DNA of 64,000 nt from G963717155 sp963717155 (GTDB lineage: Bacteria; Actinomycetota; Thermoleophilia; Gaiellales; JALYLC01), in assembly GCA_963717155.1 (NCBI GenBank), contig OY970326.1:4092001-4156000 (forward strand), given 5' to 3'. The notes under the pieces are model-generated. The model was not told where the DNA came from. It worked only from the letters and a program-made list of their open reading frames with translations, and ran no database searches. Shown here in pieces: positions 1 to 10,068 of the stretch. Each line of letters starts with the position of its first letter. The stretch's first letter is position 1. The translations under genes were made by a program, and so were the position numbers.

Positions 1-459
1 GTGGCAGCGCCAGATCCAGTGCGCGTGCGCCTCGGGCAGCAGCTCGCGGACGAACACGGGCTGCGGGTCGTGGACGATCACGAAGTCGTACTCGTCGATC
101 TCGGCGCGCAGCTCCTCCGCGTTCAGCGCGTTGTAGTGCCGGAAGACCTCGCGTTGGGCGGCGCTGAGCGCAACCGGGTCGCCCTGCAGCGCGTTGTGGG
201 TCGCCTTGGTCGCATCGAAGAACTCGTCGCGCCCGAAGATCACGCGCCAGTCGGTCTCGAGCCCGACATCGCGCATCAGCGGGACGAGCGTGTAGAGGAT
301 CTCGGCGACCCCGCCGCCGAACGCCGTCGCGGACAGGTGCAGGACGCGCATGCCCTGGAGCGCCGATGCGAGCTCGGTGATCTCGGCCGCGAGCTGACGC
401 CCCGCGAGCGAGTGGTAGTCAGCGAGGCTCTTGTGCCCGACGGGGACGCGATGCAGCAT
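1..459 (-). CDS. Trehalose synthase-like glycosyltransferase (GT4), N-terminal part
   Basis: Only the first 153 residues lie in the window; the rest runs off the left edge. The N-terminus reads VPVGHKSLADY and is followed by LHLSATAFGGGVAEIL at about residues 40-55, the glycine-rich nucleotide-sugar loop, then DWRVIFGRDEFFDATK and a VHDPQP motif near 130-134. These are hallmarks of TreT-type enzymes, which join a nucleoside-diphosphoglucose and glucose to make trehalose in the cytoplasm. The ATG at 459 is chosen because the family starts with the same VPVG-KSL sequence; no clear Shine-Dalgarno is visible. It is codirectional with the HtrA gene 56 bp upstream. The family call is firm; the exact acceptor sugar is not shown by the sequence. 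Confidence 0.8.
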   Translation of the reverse strand, partial: MLHRVPVGHKSLADYHSLAGRQLAAEITELASALQGMRVLHLSATAFGGGVAEILYTLVPLMRDVGLETDWRVIFGRDEFFDATKATHNALQGDPVALSAAQREVFRHYNALNAEELRAEIDEYDFVIVHDPQPVFVRELLPEAHAHWIWRCH

Positions 460-515
460 CGAACGGAGGACGGTAGCGAAAGAGTGGAGTCACCGGTCGC
501 CGGTCACTCACCGGA

Positions 516-1730
516 TCACCGGGCGGAAGTGGCATTGCAGACATCGGGATCGGTCGGGCTGCGCTCGCCGAGCACGATCGACGCGTGCCGCTGCGTCGTG
601 CCATGCCACCAGTCGATCGTGACGCGGTCGCCGGGAAGCTTCGCAGCCACGTCGCGCTGGAGGTCGGTCAGGGTCTTCACCGGCTTGCCGTCGAACCCCG
701 AGATCACGTCGCCGTCGGCGTGCACGGTGCGACCCTCGACGAGGACCGTACGCGAGCCGGGCTTGATGCCCGCACGCGCCGCGGCGCTCCGCGGGTCGAC
801 GAACGTCACCTGGGCTCCCGAGGTCGGCCGCAGCCCCAGCGCAGTCCTGATGTCCGAGGTCAGCGTGACCGCGCCCACCCCGAGCCACGCGTAGCGGGCA
901 CTACCCGTCGCGGAGATCTCGTTGAGCGTGCGGCGCGCAGCATCGATCGGAACCGCGAACGCGACGCCCGATCCGCCGCCGGCGCGCTCATCGATCTGCG
1001 AGTTCACGCCGATCACCTGGCCCGCCGCGTTGAACAGCGGGCCGCCCGAGTTCCCGGGGTTGATCGGCGCGTCGGTCTGGATCGCGTCGGTCGTGAGGAA
1101 GCACACGGAGGCTGGAGCGATGATCTGCGTGCCGATCTGCGAGACCACGCCCGCCGAGAGCGACTCGGAGTGACTGAATGGCGCCCCGATAGCGGCCACA
1201 GGGTCGCCGACCCGGACCGTCGTCGAGTCGCCCATCGGCACTGCCGGCATGGGAAGGCGGTTGGGGTCGTAGCGCAGGATCGCGATGTCGTCGAACAGGT
1301 CGTACCCGACGATGTTCGCCAGGACCCGCGAGCCGTCGGCGCGCTGGACGTAGATGGGTCCGTACGGCTGCACCAGTCTCGGATCCGTCGCCCGATCCGA
1401 GTTGGTCACGACGTGCGAGTTGGTGATGATCAGTCCCCTGCTCGCGTCGGCGACGAACCCCGCGCCGCTCAACTGTGCCTTGCCGCCACCGACGTCGACG
1501 TAGACCGTCACGACGCCCCTGCTCCGCGCCGCGTAGAGCGCCGCCCAGCTCCGTCCTCCGGCCGCTCCCGTCACGGGCTGCTCGCCCGGGTCGACCGCCG
1601 GCGACGTCGCGGCGCTCTGGGCCTCGCCGCTGTCGAAGCCGCCAACAGCGAAGATGACCAGGAGCGTGACGATCGCGCCGAGACAGACGGCCGCGGCGAG
1701 CGCGGCGAGCGGAACGCGGGCCCGCAGCAT
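516..1730 (-). CDS. Membrane-anchored HtrA/DegP-type serine protease with PDZ domain
   Basis: A 404-residue trypsin-like protease. Residues 8-30 form one hydrophobic anchor with no cleavage signal, so the catalytic part should face the cell exterior. The triad is visible: His106 in TNSHVV, Asp148 in LFDDIAIL, and Ser228 in NPGNSGGPLF. A PDZ domain fills about residues 285-385 and ends in a Gly-Asp-rich carboxylate loop. HtrA proteases degrade misfolded envelope proteins. The gene lies 9 bp downstream of a sensor kinase and is probably cotranscribed with that two-component pair, which suggests envelope-stress control (inference). Reading frame is intact. Confidence 0.9.
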   Translation of the reverse strand: MLRARVPLAALAAAVCLGAIVTLLVIFAVGGFDSGEAQSAATSPAVDPGEQPVTGAAGGRSWAALYAARSRGVVTVYVDVGGGKAQLSGAGFVADASRGLIITNSHVVTNSDRATDPRLVQPYGPIYVQRADGSRVLANIVGYDLFDDIAILRYDPNRLPMPAVPMGDSTTVRVGDPVAAIGAPFSHSESLSAGVVSQIGTQIIAPASVCFLTTDAIQTDAPINPGNSGGPLFNAAGQVIGVNSQIDERAGGGSGVAFAVPIDAARRTLNEISATGSARYAWLGVGAVTLTSDIRTALGLRPTSGAQVTFVDPRSAAARAGIKPGSRTVLVEGRTVHADGDVISGFDGKPVKTLTDLQRDVAAKLPGDRVTIDWWHGTTQRHASIVLGERSPTDPDVCNATSAR

Positions 1731-1739
1731 GCCGGGACT

Positions 1740-3153
1740 CTACGAGCTTGCCAGTGGAAGCACGAGGGCGAAGCGCGTATCGCCGGGCTTCGAGACCACC
1801 TCGACCCGTCCGCCCATGCGCCGGGCGAGCTCGTCCGCGATCGCAAGACCGAGACCGCTGCCCTGGGGGGCGGCGTTCGGTGCCCGGTAGAAGCGCTCGA
1901 ACAGGCGCTCCTGGTCGGCTTCCGCGATTCCCGGGCCGTTGTCGCACACCTCGAGTCGTCCCATGCCGTCGAGCGCCTCGACGGTCACGACGATCCGCGA
2001 GCCGGCCGGGGTGTGGCGCAGCGCGTTGTCGAGCAGGGCACGCAGCACCTGGCGGGCCCGGCTGTCGTCGCCGACGCGCGTGGACGTCTCCGTCGCCGAG
2101 CACGGTGAGCACCTCGGAGCCGCGCCGCGAGGCGACGCCCCGCACCTCACGGGCGCAGTCCTCCGCGATCGCCGCGAGGTCGACGTCCTCGCGGGCCACC
2201 GCGACCCCGCCTGCGTCGAGGCGCGACAGGTCGAGCAGGTCTGTTGCGAGCTTGGCGAGGCGGTCGACCTGCTCGCGCATCGTGGCGAGGAACCCGTCGC
2301 GCGCCGCCGGGTCGGCGTCGTGCTCCGACGCCAGCTCGAGGAAGCCGCCGAGCGCCGTGAGCGGCGTGCGCAGCTCGTGCGAGGCGTTCGCGATGAACGT
2401 TCTCCGGGCATCCTCGAGACGGCCGAGCTGGACACGCATCACATCGAGCGAGCGGGCGAGGTCGGCGATCTCATCGCTCCCGTCGTCGACCACCGGATCG
2501 TCGAAGGAGCCCCCGGCCAGCCGTTCTGCGGAGCGCTGGAGACGTCGCAGGCGACGGGTCAGCGCGTACGAGCCTGCAACCGCGAGCAGGGCGGCGGCGG
2601 CGATCGCGATCGCCCCTCCGGTCAGGATCCGGCGCTCGACGAGCGACACCGAGCCCGACAGGTCGTCGACCGAGGTCGCGAACACGACGAGGAACGTGAC
2701 GCCGCCATCGGTCAGGAGGTAGGCGACCTCGGCCGCGCGGCGGCCACTGACGCTTCCAAAGCCCGTGACGACCCGGTGCTCCGAGGCAGCGAGCCGCGCG
2801 ACGAGTGGCGGAGCTCCAGGCCGCACCGGCCCCGAGTCGGCCCACGGCGTCAGGCTCTTCCCCGCTACCTGCCAGACGGATACACGAGCGCCGGCCGTGT
2901 ACGCGACAAGCTGGACGGTAGTGAGTGCGCTCGCGCTGAGCAGACCACCGCGCTGGTCCGTGAGGAGCCCGACCGAGAACGGCGACCTCGCCTGCTCGTC
3001 GAGCTGTCCGAGGCGCTGGCGCTCGAGGTCGCCCTTCAGCGGCGGCACGACGAGCAGGTACACCGCGGCGACCGCCACGACGCTGGCCGCGATGGCAACG
3101 AGGGCAATGCGTACGTAGAGGCCGCGAAAGCGCCGCAGGAGCGGCCCCGCCAT
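1740..3153 (-). CDS. Two-component sensor histidine kinase (HAMP, HisKA, HATPase)
   Basis: Membrane sensor of about 470 residues after repair of one frameshift. Transmembrane segments lie at about 14-36 and 177-197 and flank an extracytoplasmic sensing region. A HAMP linker follows, then the H box ASHELRTPLTAL with the phosphoaccepting His259, the N box LLDNALRHTP, the G1 box CDNGPGI and the G2 box GSGLGLAIADELARR. The frame breaks near 2085: one surplus base after the GDGDVH segment moves the ATPase domain into another frame, which continues cleanly to the stop at 1740. The start ATG is 2 bp after the response-regulator stop. It presumably phosphorylates that regulator; the signal is unknown. 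Confidence 0.88.
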
Positions 3154-3155
3154 CG

Positions 3156-3878
3156 CTACCCCCGAAAGCGGTAGCCCACGCCGCGCACCGTCTGGATCAG
3201 GAGCGGATCCGATGGATCCGCCTCGAGCTTCTCGCGGAGGTGGCGGACGTGCACGTCGATCGTGCGTTGCTCGCGGTAGTCGGCGGACTCCCAGACCGCC
3301 TCGAGCAGCGCGCGGCGGCTGAGCACGCGACCCGGCGAGCGCATGAGCGCGGCCAGGATCTCGAACTCGACGTAGGTGAGCTCCATGCGCTCGCCCCGCA
3401 CGTCGCAGGTGCGGCGGGCGAGGTCGAGCACGACCTCGTCGCTCGAGAGCACCTCACCCTCGTCATCGCTCCGCGGTGAGAGCTCGGAACGGCGCAGTAC
3501 GGCGCGGACGCGCGAGCGCAGCTCGGCGACCGAGAACGGCTTGGTCACGTAGTCGTCGGCACCGAGCTCGAGGCCCAGCACCTTGTCGATCTCGTCGTCG
3601 CGCGCGGTGAGCATGATGATCGGCACCGTGGAGGTCGCCCGCACGCGGCGACACACCTCGTAGCCGTCGACGCCCGGAAGCATCAGGTCGAGCAGGATCA
3701 GATCGGGTCGCTCGATGGCGACGATCTCGAGCGCCTGCTCGCCGGTCGCCGCCTGCAGGACCCGGTACCCGTCGCGCTCGAACGGGTAGACGACCAGCCG
3801 GCGGACGGCCTCCTCGTCATCCACCACGAGGATCGTCGTCGGGGTGGTTCCCGCTGCAGGAGACACGCGAGGGAGCAT
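3156..3878 (-). CDS. OmpR/PhoB-family response regulator
   Basis: A 240-residue DNA-binding response regulator. The receiver domain carries the acidic pair VVDDEE at about 19-23, phosphoacceptor Asp64 in LILLDLMLPG, and the conserved Lys113 in YVTKPF. The C-terminal winged helix (about 140-240) ends in the typical TVRGVGYRF signature. The ATG at 3878 is preferred over upstream in-frame starts because it places the receiver 14 residues from the N-terminus. It is transcribed first, followed by the kinase (2 bp gap) and the HtrA protease, so it may autoregulate this set (inference). Reading frame is intact. Confidence 0.92.
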   Translation of the reverse strand: MLPRVSPAAGTTPTTILVVDDEEAVRRLVVYPFERDGYRVLQAATGEQALEIVAIERPDLILLDLMLPGVDGYEVCRRVRATSTVPIIMLTARDDEIDKVLGLELGADDYVTKPFSVAELRSRVRAVLRRSELSPRSDDEGEVLSSDEVVLDLARRTCDVRGERMELTYVEFEILAALMRSPGRVLSRRALLEAVWESADYREQRTIDVHVRHLREKLEADPSDPLLIQTVRGVGYRFRG

Positions 3879-3955
3879 ACGGCGGGTGACGGCGCCTTGT
3901 CGCAAGACCTTCCAGACGCGCCACGCCGGGTTCCGCGATACTTCCCCCCCGGAAC

Positions 3956-5821
3956 ATGGCCATCGACACCGGCTCGGGCGGGCGCCGGCGGGGGCGTCCC
4001 GCCGAGGCACGCCGCGGCGCACGCGCCGCGGCACCGCGGGCGCAGACGCTCGTCAACTGGTCGCTGTACAGGATCGGCTGGGTCGTCGTGCTGCTGCCTG
4101 CCCTGATCGTGCTCGTCGGCGCTCACACGCCGCGCACGCTCCCCTCCGCCGCGCTCCCCGAGACGTTCGACGGCGCCTCGGCCCTGAGCTACACGTCGCA
4201 GCTGATCGCCACGGCGCCCGACCGCGGCCCGGGCACGCCCGGCGACGCGCGCGCCGCGAGCCTGGGTTGCGCAGCAGCTGCGGCTGACCGGGATCAGCGA
4301 CGTGCACACCGATCGCTTCACGGCGCGCGATGCCGAGCGGCCGCAGGATCTCGCTCGAGAACGTCGTGGCGATCGAGCCCGGCGCCAGCCGCGAGGCGAT
4401 CCTCCTGATGGCCCATCACGACGCGCAATCTCCCGGTCCGTCAGCGGACGATGACGGGAGCGGGGTCGGGAGCCGTGATCGAGCTCGCGCGCACGCTCGT
4501 GGGCACGACGGCGGGCAAGACCGTCATCCTCGCCTCGACGGACGGATCGCTCGCCGGCTCCGCGGGCGCCAGGCGGCTGGCGTCGCACCTGCCGCCCGGC
4601 TACCACGTCGGCGCCGTGATCGCCCTCGACGCGATCGGCAGGAGGGGGCCGCTCCGCCTGCGGATCGACAGCGACACCGTGCGCCAACCCGCTGCGGGCC
4701 TCGTGCACGGCCTGCGCTCCGCGCTCACCGGGCACGGGCTGCCCGACGTCCGCGTCCCCTCGCTCGGGCGCCAGGCAGCGGGGCTGCTCGCTCCGCTCGG
4801 CCTCGGCGAGCAGGCTCCGTTCATCGGCCGTGGGATCCCGGCGATCACGCTCGACGGCTCGCATCCGGGCATGCCCGCGGGCCAGGATCAGCTGTCCGGC
4901 CTCCTGCCGGGCCGCATCGGCAAGGTCGGCAACGCCGTGCAGTCGCTCGTGCTCGCGTACGAGGCGGGTCCCGCCTTCGAGAGCCCGGCGTCGTCGTACC
5001 TGCTGTCGTCGGATCGCGTGATCCGGGGCTGGACGCTGCAGCTGCTGCTGCTCGCACTGGTCGTGCCCGCGGTGCTCCCACTGCTCGACCTGGTCGCACG
5101 CGGAACGCGGCGGAGCATCCCGCTCGGTGCGGCGCATGCGAGACCTGGGCCGGCGGCTCGCCGCGCCGCTGACCGCGCTCGCCGTGCTGCGCATCGCCGG
5201 TCTGATCGGTGCGGTTCCCGAGCTGCACTCGCCGCCGTTCCCCGGCGCCGGATCCGCCGGGGTATCGCTGTGGGTGCCCGGGATCGCGGTCGCTGCGGCG
5301 ATCGTCGCCTGGCGCCTCGTCCCGGCGACCATTCGCGCAGGTCGACGTGCGCGAGCCTGCCGCTGCCGGTGTGGCCGGGTACCTGGCCGCGCTGTTCGGC
5401 GCGCTCGTCGCCGCAGGGCTCGCGCTGCTCGGGAATCCCTACGCGCTCATCCTCGCGCTGCCGGCGCTGCACCTGTGGCTGGCGCTACCGGCGCTCGCGC
5501 GTTTCGGCGTCGTCGCGCGCCTCGGTGTCGTCGCGCTCGGCTGGGTAGGCCCCGCGCTGCTCGTGGCGGCGCTCGCCGGACCGGTGGCGCTCGGCAGCAC
5601 GGCACCGCTGTGGGTCGGTCCGACTGCTCGCCGTCGGCGCGCTTCCGCTCGGCGTGGTGCTCTCGCTCGCGGTCCTGTTCGCGTCGACCTCGCAGCTCGT
5701 CGCGATCGTGAGCGGCCGCTACGCGAGCGACAGCACGTCGACGAGCTCGCCGACGGAGGCATCCGCGCCGCCGGCCGGCACGAGCGCGAGCGCGTCGGCA
5801 AGCGCGGCGCGTCCGAGCTGA
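3956..5821 (+). CDS. M28-like peptidase domain fused to a multi-pass membrane region
   Basis: About 619 residues after repair. One N-terminal transmembrane helix is at about 37-57. A peptidase M28-like domain follows, with LLMAHHDAQ and a downstream ADDDGSG that match the first zinc-ligand motifs of M28 aminopeptidases. The usual catalytic Glu-Glu pair is not evident: the matching segment reads ASTDGSLAGSAGARR. The C-terminal half is a series of hydrophobic segments (LLLLALVVPAVLPLLDLV and several more). Six +1 shifts, near 4262, 4352, 4466, 5124, 5333 and 5624, interrupt the frame; removing one base at each gives a length divisible by three. The last about 100 bp overlap the 3' end of moeA on the other strand. 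Substrate unknown; possibly inactive. Confidence 0.65.
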
Positions 5822-6910
5822 TGTGAGAGCCCGGCACCGAGAGGCCGGACCGACGACGGCTCGAGCAGCGACGGGACTGCACGCATACGATCGGGCAGCC
5901 GGCGCACCGGCTCGGACAGCGGAAGCCGTAGACGCAGCGGTACCGGGTCGCTGCACTCCGGCGAGCCGGCGGAGCACGGGCCGCACGAGCAGCTCGAAGC
6001 CCGCGAGGACCGAGAGCGGGTTCCCGGGCAGCGCGATGACCAGTCGCCCGTCGCTCTCGCCGGCCCACGCGGGCTTGCCCGGCTGCAGTGCGATGCGCCA
6101 GAAGAGCTCGCGGACCCCGAGCGCGCGCAGCGCCGGCTTCACGTGATCGTGGGGACCGACCGAGACGCCACCGGAGCAGAGCACCAGGTCTGCATCCGCC
6201 AGGGCGCGCACGAACGCCTCGCGCGTCGCGTCGGCGTCGTCTGCAACTCGCTCGACCCGCACGAGCTCGGCCCCGAGCGCAACGCTCCGCGCCCCGAGGA
6301 AGCTGCCGTTCGACTCGTAGATCTGTCCGCGACGCAGCGGCTCCGGCGGTGTCCGCAGCTCGTCTCCCGTGACGACGACGACGACGCGGGGACGGCGATG
6401 CACGACGATCTCGGCGATCCCGGCCGCGCTGACCGCTGCGAGTGCGAGCGGCACGACCGGGGCGCCGGCGGGCAGCACCTCGGACCCGCGGAGCAGGTCG
6501 CTACCCGGGTGGCGCACGTGATCGCCCTCGCGCACGTCGCCCTCGAAGGTCACGACGCCGTCGTGCTCGTGCGCGCGCTCGATGGGCACTACGGCATCGG
6601 CCCCGTCCGGGACGACCCCGCCCGTCGTGACGCCCGCCGCTGTCCCCTCCGGGAGCGCCGGCGGGTCGTCGCCGGCGGCAGCGCGGAAGGCAATCGCGAG
6701 GGACGGCCCCACGTCGCGAGCGCGTACCGCATACCCGTCCATGGCCGAGCTCGGGAAGGGAGGCAGATCGAGCGCTGCGCACACCGGCTCGGCGAGCACC
6801 CGCCCGACGATCGCGGATCCCGGCACGACGCGCTCGGACGGCAGCGGGCTGCACGCCGCGAGCAGCAGGGCGCAGGCCGCATCGGCCTCGAGGAGAGGCG
6901 GCGGAGCCAC
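5719..6910 (-). CDS. moeA: Molybdopterin molybdenumtransferase MoeA
   Basis: MoeA inserts molybdate into adenylylated molybdopterin in the cytoplasm, the last step of molybdenum cofactor synthesis. The protein (about 396 residues repaired) shows LPPFPSSAMDGYAVRARD near residue 50, the VVPDGADAVVPIE segment, the MoCF-binding core VVTGDEL, LVLCSGGVSVGPHDHV, and ALPGNPLSVLAGFELLVRP. One surplus base near 5960, just after RRLAG, shifts the C-terminal domain into a second frame that ends in a normal MoeA tail (LGAGLSHQLGRAALADALAL). The GTG start lies 2 bp after the PBP stop, so the two may be cotranscribed although their functions are unrelated. Other Moco genes are not in the window. Confidence 0.9.
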
Positions 6911-6912
6911 GG

Positions 6913-9034
6913 TCAGTTACCGGTGGTCGTGGTGTCCGTCGTCGTCGCGCCGCCGGTCGTCGTCGATCCCGTCGTACTCGTGGTCGTCGGAGCTGTCGTG
7001 GTGCTCGCCGGTGGTGCGGGCGGCGCCACGTACGGTGTGCTCGATCCCGGACCGCTCGAGTTCGCCGGGGTGTAGGGCTGCAGCTCCGCGGGATGCAGCG
7101 GCGCCGGGAAGTCGCTCGGCGGGACGTTCTCGAGCGCCGTCGTCATGTAGTCGTGCCAGATCTGCGCCGGGAGCGTCGGCCCGGACACCACGCCCTCGCC
7201 CTCGATGTTCTGCATCGTGATCCGACCCTTCGGGTACCCGACCCACACGCACGTCGCGAGATCGGGGGTGTAGCCGCAGAACCAGGCATCGGCGTAGTCG
7301 CTCGTCGTCCCGGTCTTCCCGGCCTCCGGGCGCCCGTCGTCGAGGTGTGCCCGCGTGCCGGTGCCGGACACCATGTTCTTCTCGAGGATCCCGGTGACGA
7401 CCGAGGCGACGCCGTCGGGAACGGCCCGCCGATGGTCCGGCTCGGTGAAGTTGCCGACGAGCTCGCCGTCGCTGTCGCGCACCCGGCGCACTGCTCGCGG
7501 CGGCCGGTAGACGCCGCCCGCCGCGAGCGTCGCATATACGCTCGTCAGATCGAGCGGGGTCACCTCGAGCGAGCCGAGCGCGATCGACGGAACCGGCTTC
7601 AGCGGCGAGCGGATCCCCAGCAGATGCGCCATCTGCACCTCGCGCTTCGCGCCGAGGTCCGTCGAGAGCTTGGCGTACACCACGTTGTCGGAGTTGAGCG
7701 TCGCGGTCGTCAGCGAGACCGTCCCGAGACCGGCGTGGTCGTACGTCTCGACGTGCCACGGCGTGGAGCACAGCGGCGGGTTGCAGTCCCAGCTCGGCGT
7801 CGAGAGGTAGTAGCGTGCGGTCCGGGTCGATGCCGTCGTCCACTGCCGCGGTCAGCGCGATCGCCTTGAACGTCGATCCGGCCTGCCGCGCGCCCTGGGT
7901 GGCGAGGTTGAACTTCTGCACGGCGAAGTTGGTGCTCGACTGCATCGCGACGATCGCGCCGGTGCGCGGCTGGATCGACACGATCACGGCCGCAGGATCG
8001 CCGGGCGTCTTCAGGACGCCGGCGATCGCCCGGCGCGCCGCGAACTGGAGGCGGCGGTTGATCGTGGTCTCGATCGAGAGGCCGCCCTTCAGCAGCTGCT
8101 CGGCGCCGCCGGGCAGCTTCTGGATCAGGACCTGCTTGGCGTAGTTCACGAAGTACGGCTGCCGCACCGTCGAGTAGAGGATGCCCGCGTGCAGTCCGAG
8201 CGGCGCCCGCAGGGCCCGGTTGAACGTCGCCACCGAGATCATGTGCTGCTGCCGCATGGCGCGCAGCACGTCGTTGCGCCGTTGCTTCGCGAGCACGGGG
8301 TTCCTGAACGGGTCGTAGTCGCTCGGCGCCTGTGGCAGTCCGGCGAGCATCGCAGCCTGCGGCAGCGTCAGCTGCTTTGCGTGCTTGTTGAAGTACGTCT
8401 GCGCGGCCGCCTCGGCGCCGTACGCGTTGCGCCCGTAGAACACCGTGTTCAGGTACATGGTGAGGATCTGGGCCTTCGTCCAGCGGTCCTCCGCCTGGAT
8501 CGCGAGCCAGGCCTCGTCGAGCTTGCGCTGGATCGTCTTGCTCCGCGCGCTGTCCGGGATGTAGAGGTTGCGGACGAGCTGCTGCGTGATCGTCGAGCCG
8601 CCCTCCGCGTAGTTCCCGTTCGTGACGTCGCGCCAGAGGGCGCGTCCGATGCCCTCGTAGTCGAGGGCGCCGTGCTGCCAGTAGCGCTTGTCCTCGATCG
8701 CGACGGTGGCGTTCCGCAGGTGCGCGCCCAGGTCCTTCCAGCGGAGTGGGGTGCGGTTCTCGTTCGCCGGAATCACGGACAGGCGATAGTTGCCTGACCA
8801 GACGACGCTGTTCTGTCCGAGCTGAACCGCGGCCGCCTTGCCGAGGTCGGGCAAGCCGCCGATGACCACACCCGCTGCGATGACGAGGCCGCCGATCAGC
8901 GCGATGAAGATGCCGCCGACGATCGCAAGCGCGCCGGCACGTCGCGACCCACGACCGTTGCGCCTGCGACGGCGGTTGGACTGGCGCCGACGACCGACGG
9001 TCGTATAGCGGTCATCGCTTGGCGTCGGGGTCAC
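6913..9034 (-). CDS. Class A penicillin-binding protein (glycosyltransferase and transpeptidase)
   Basis: Bifunctional peptidoglycan synthase of about 706 residues. A basic cytoplasmic N-terminus (RRRQSNRRRRRNGRGSRR) precedes one transmembrane helix (ALAIVGGIFIALIGGLVIAA). The GT51 domain shows VAIEDKRYWQHGALD, EGGSTITQQLVRNLY, RKLDEAWLA and LNTVFYGRNAYGAEAAAQTY. The transpeptidase domain has STFK (QAGSTFKAIAL), the second motif SDN (TLNSDNVVYAK) and KTG (AGKTGTTSDYADAWF). The tail is Thr/Pro-rich. One surplus base near 7822, in the RTYYLSTPSW region, breaks the frame; the rest of the transpeptidase is in another frame to the stop at 6913. The GTG at 9034 is a best guess for the start; no strong ribosome site is seen. 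Confidence 0.92.
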
Positions 9035-9233
9035 GCCGCAGCGTCCAGAAGCTCGGGGCGGATGAGGTGGCTGGGAGCGAGCACGAGACCGGCAGCGAGG
9101 TTCGGGGGCGGCTGACGCCGCGAGGCGCGTCTCCGGAGAGTTCAGCGCCGCGGACGCGACTCCTACGCCCGGAGGGCGGCAGTCTACCCTCGCCGCGAGG
9201 GTTCGCCGGGGTGCGTCCAGTACGCTCCGCGAC

Positions 9234-10068
9234 GTGCTCCGGCCAGCTGTCGTCGCCCTCCTCGTGGCCGTGGTCGTGGCCGGTTGCGGGTTCAAGCACG
9301 AGCCGACCGGCGCGCTGGCCCCCACCTTCCCGATCACCGTGCACGACGCGGCCGGTCGACCGATCACGCTCGAGCACCGGCCGTCGAAGATCCTCGCGCT
9401 CGATCCCGCGGGTGCTCGGATTCTCAGGAAGATCGGTGCGGCGGCGACGCTCACCCCGCCGGACGCGCCCGTCTCGCAGCTGCGCGCGCAGCACCCCGAC
9501 CTCCTGATCGTGCCGGCCGACACGACGACCGCCGAGGCCGACTCGCTCGCCCGGCGAGTCGGCGCTCCGACGTACGTGCTCGCCGGGTTCCAGCTCCGCG
9601 CGATCGAGCAGGGCGCCGCGCAGCTCGGGCTCGCGACCGGCCACGCGGTCGCAGGGCGGAACCTCGCCCTCGCGCTCCGGGCGCGACGCCAGCAGCTCGC
9701 CCGCCGAATCGCGGGCGCGACCCCGCAGAGCGTGTTCGTCGACCTGGGCTACGGGTACTCGATCGCGAGCGACACGCTGCTCGCGACGCTCATCCGCGAC
9801 GCCGGTGGGCGCCTGGTCGGAGCGTCCCCGCCCCAGCCCGTCGCCCCGAGGCGCGCTCGCCGCCCTGAACCCCGACGTGTACGCGGTCGAGCGATCCAGC
9901 AGGATCACGCTCGATGTGCTGCGGAAGCGCAAGGGGTCCAAGAACCTGGGTGCCATCCACAACGGGCGTCTCCTGATCGTCGACGACCGCCTGGTCCAGC
10001 CGGATCAGGACGCCTACCGTGCGCTCGAGGAGATCGCTCGCTTCCTGCATCCCGAGGCGATGTCGTGA
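9234..10068 (+). CDS. Substrate-binding lipoprotein of the FecB/BtuF type
   Basis: About 277 residues after repair. The N-terminus is a lipoprotein signal with lipobox VVAGC, Cys18 being the predicted lipidated residue. The body has the alpha-helical-backbone binding-protein pattern: HRPSKILALDPAGARILRKIG, then LRAQHPDLLIVPADTT, then LAALNPDVYAVE. Such proteins capture siderophores, haem or cobalamin for ABC importers; no permease or ATPase gene is adjacent, so the ligand cannot be named. One surplus base near 9842 (around the PVARGALAAL segment) shifts the frame. Without repair the first part reads through into the HAD gene and looks like a false fusion. The stop overlaps the next gene's start by 4 bp (GTGA). 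Confidence 0.72.

Noticed and set aside
585..2108. Long plus-strand frames (507 and 411 residues) opposite the HtrA and kinase genes
   Set aside because: Very GC-rich DNA gives long antisense frames. Their translations are low-complexity Arg/Gly/Ala with no domain.
988..3153. A 721-residue minus-strand frame from the sensor kinase into the HtrA region
   Set aside because: Only its first 355 or so residues are kinase; after the shift near 2085 it is Arg/Pro/Gly-rich shadow sequence overlapping the true HtrA frame.
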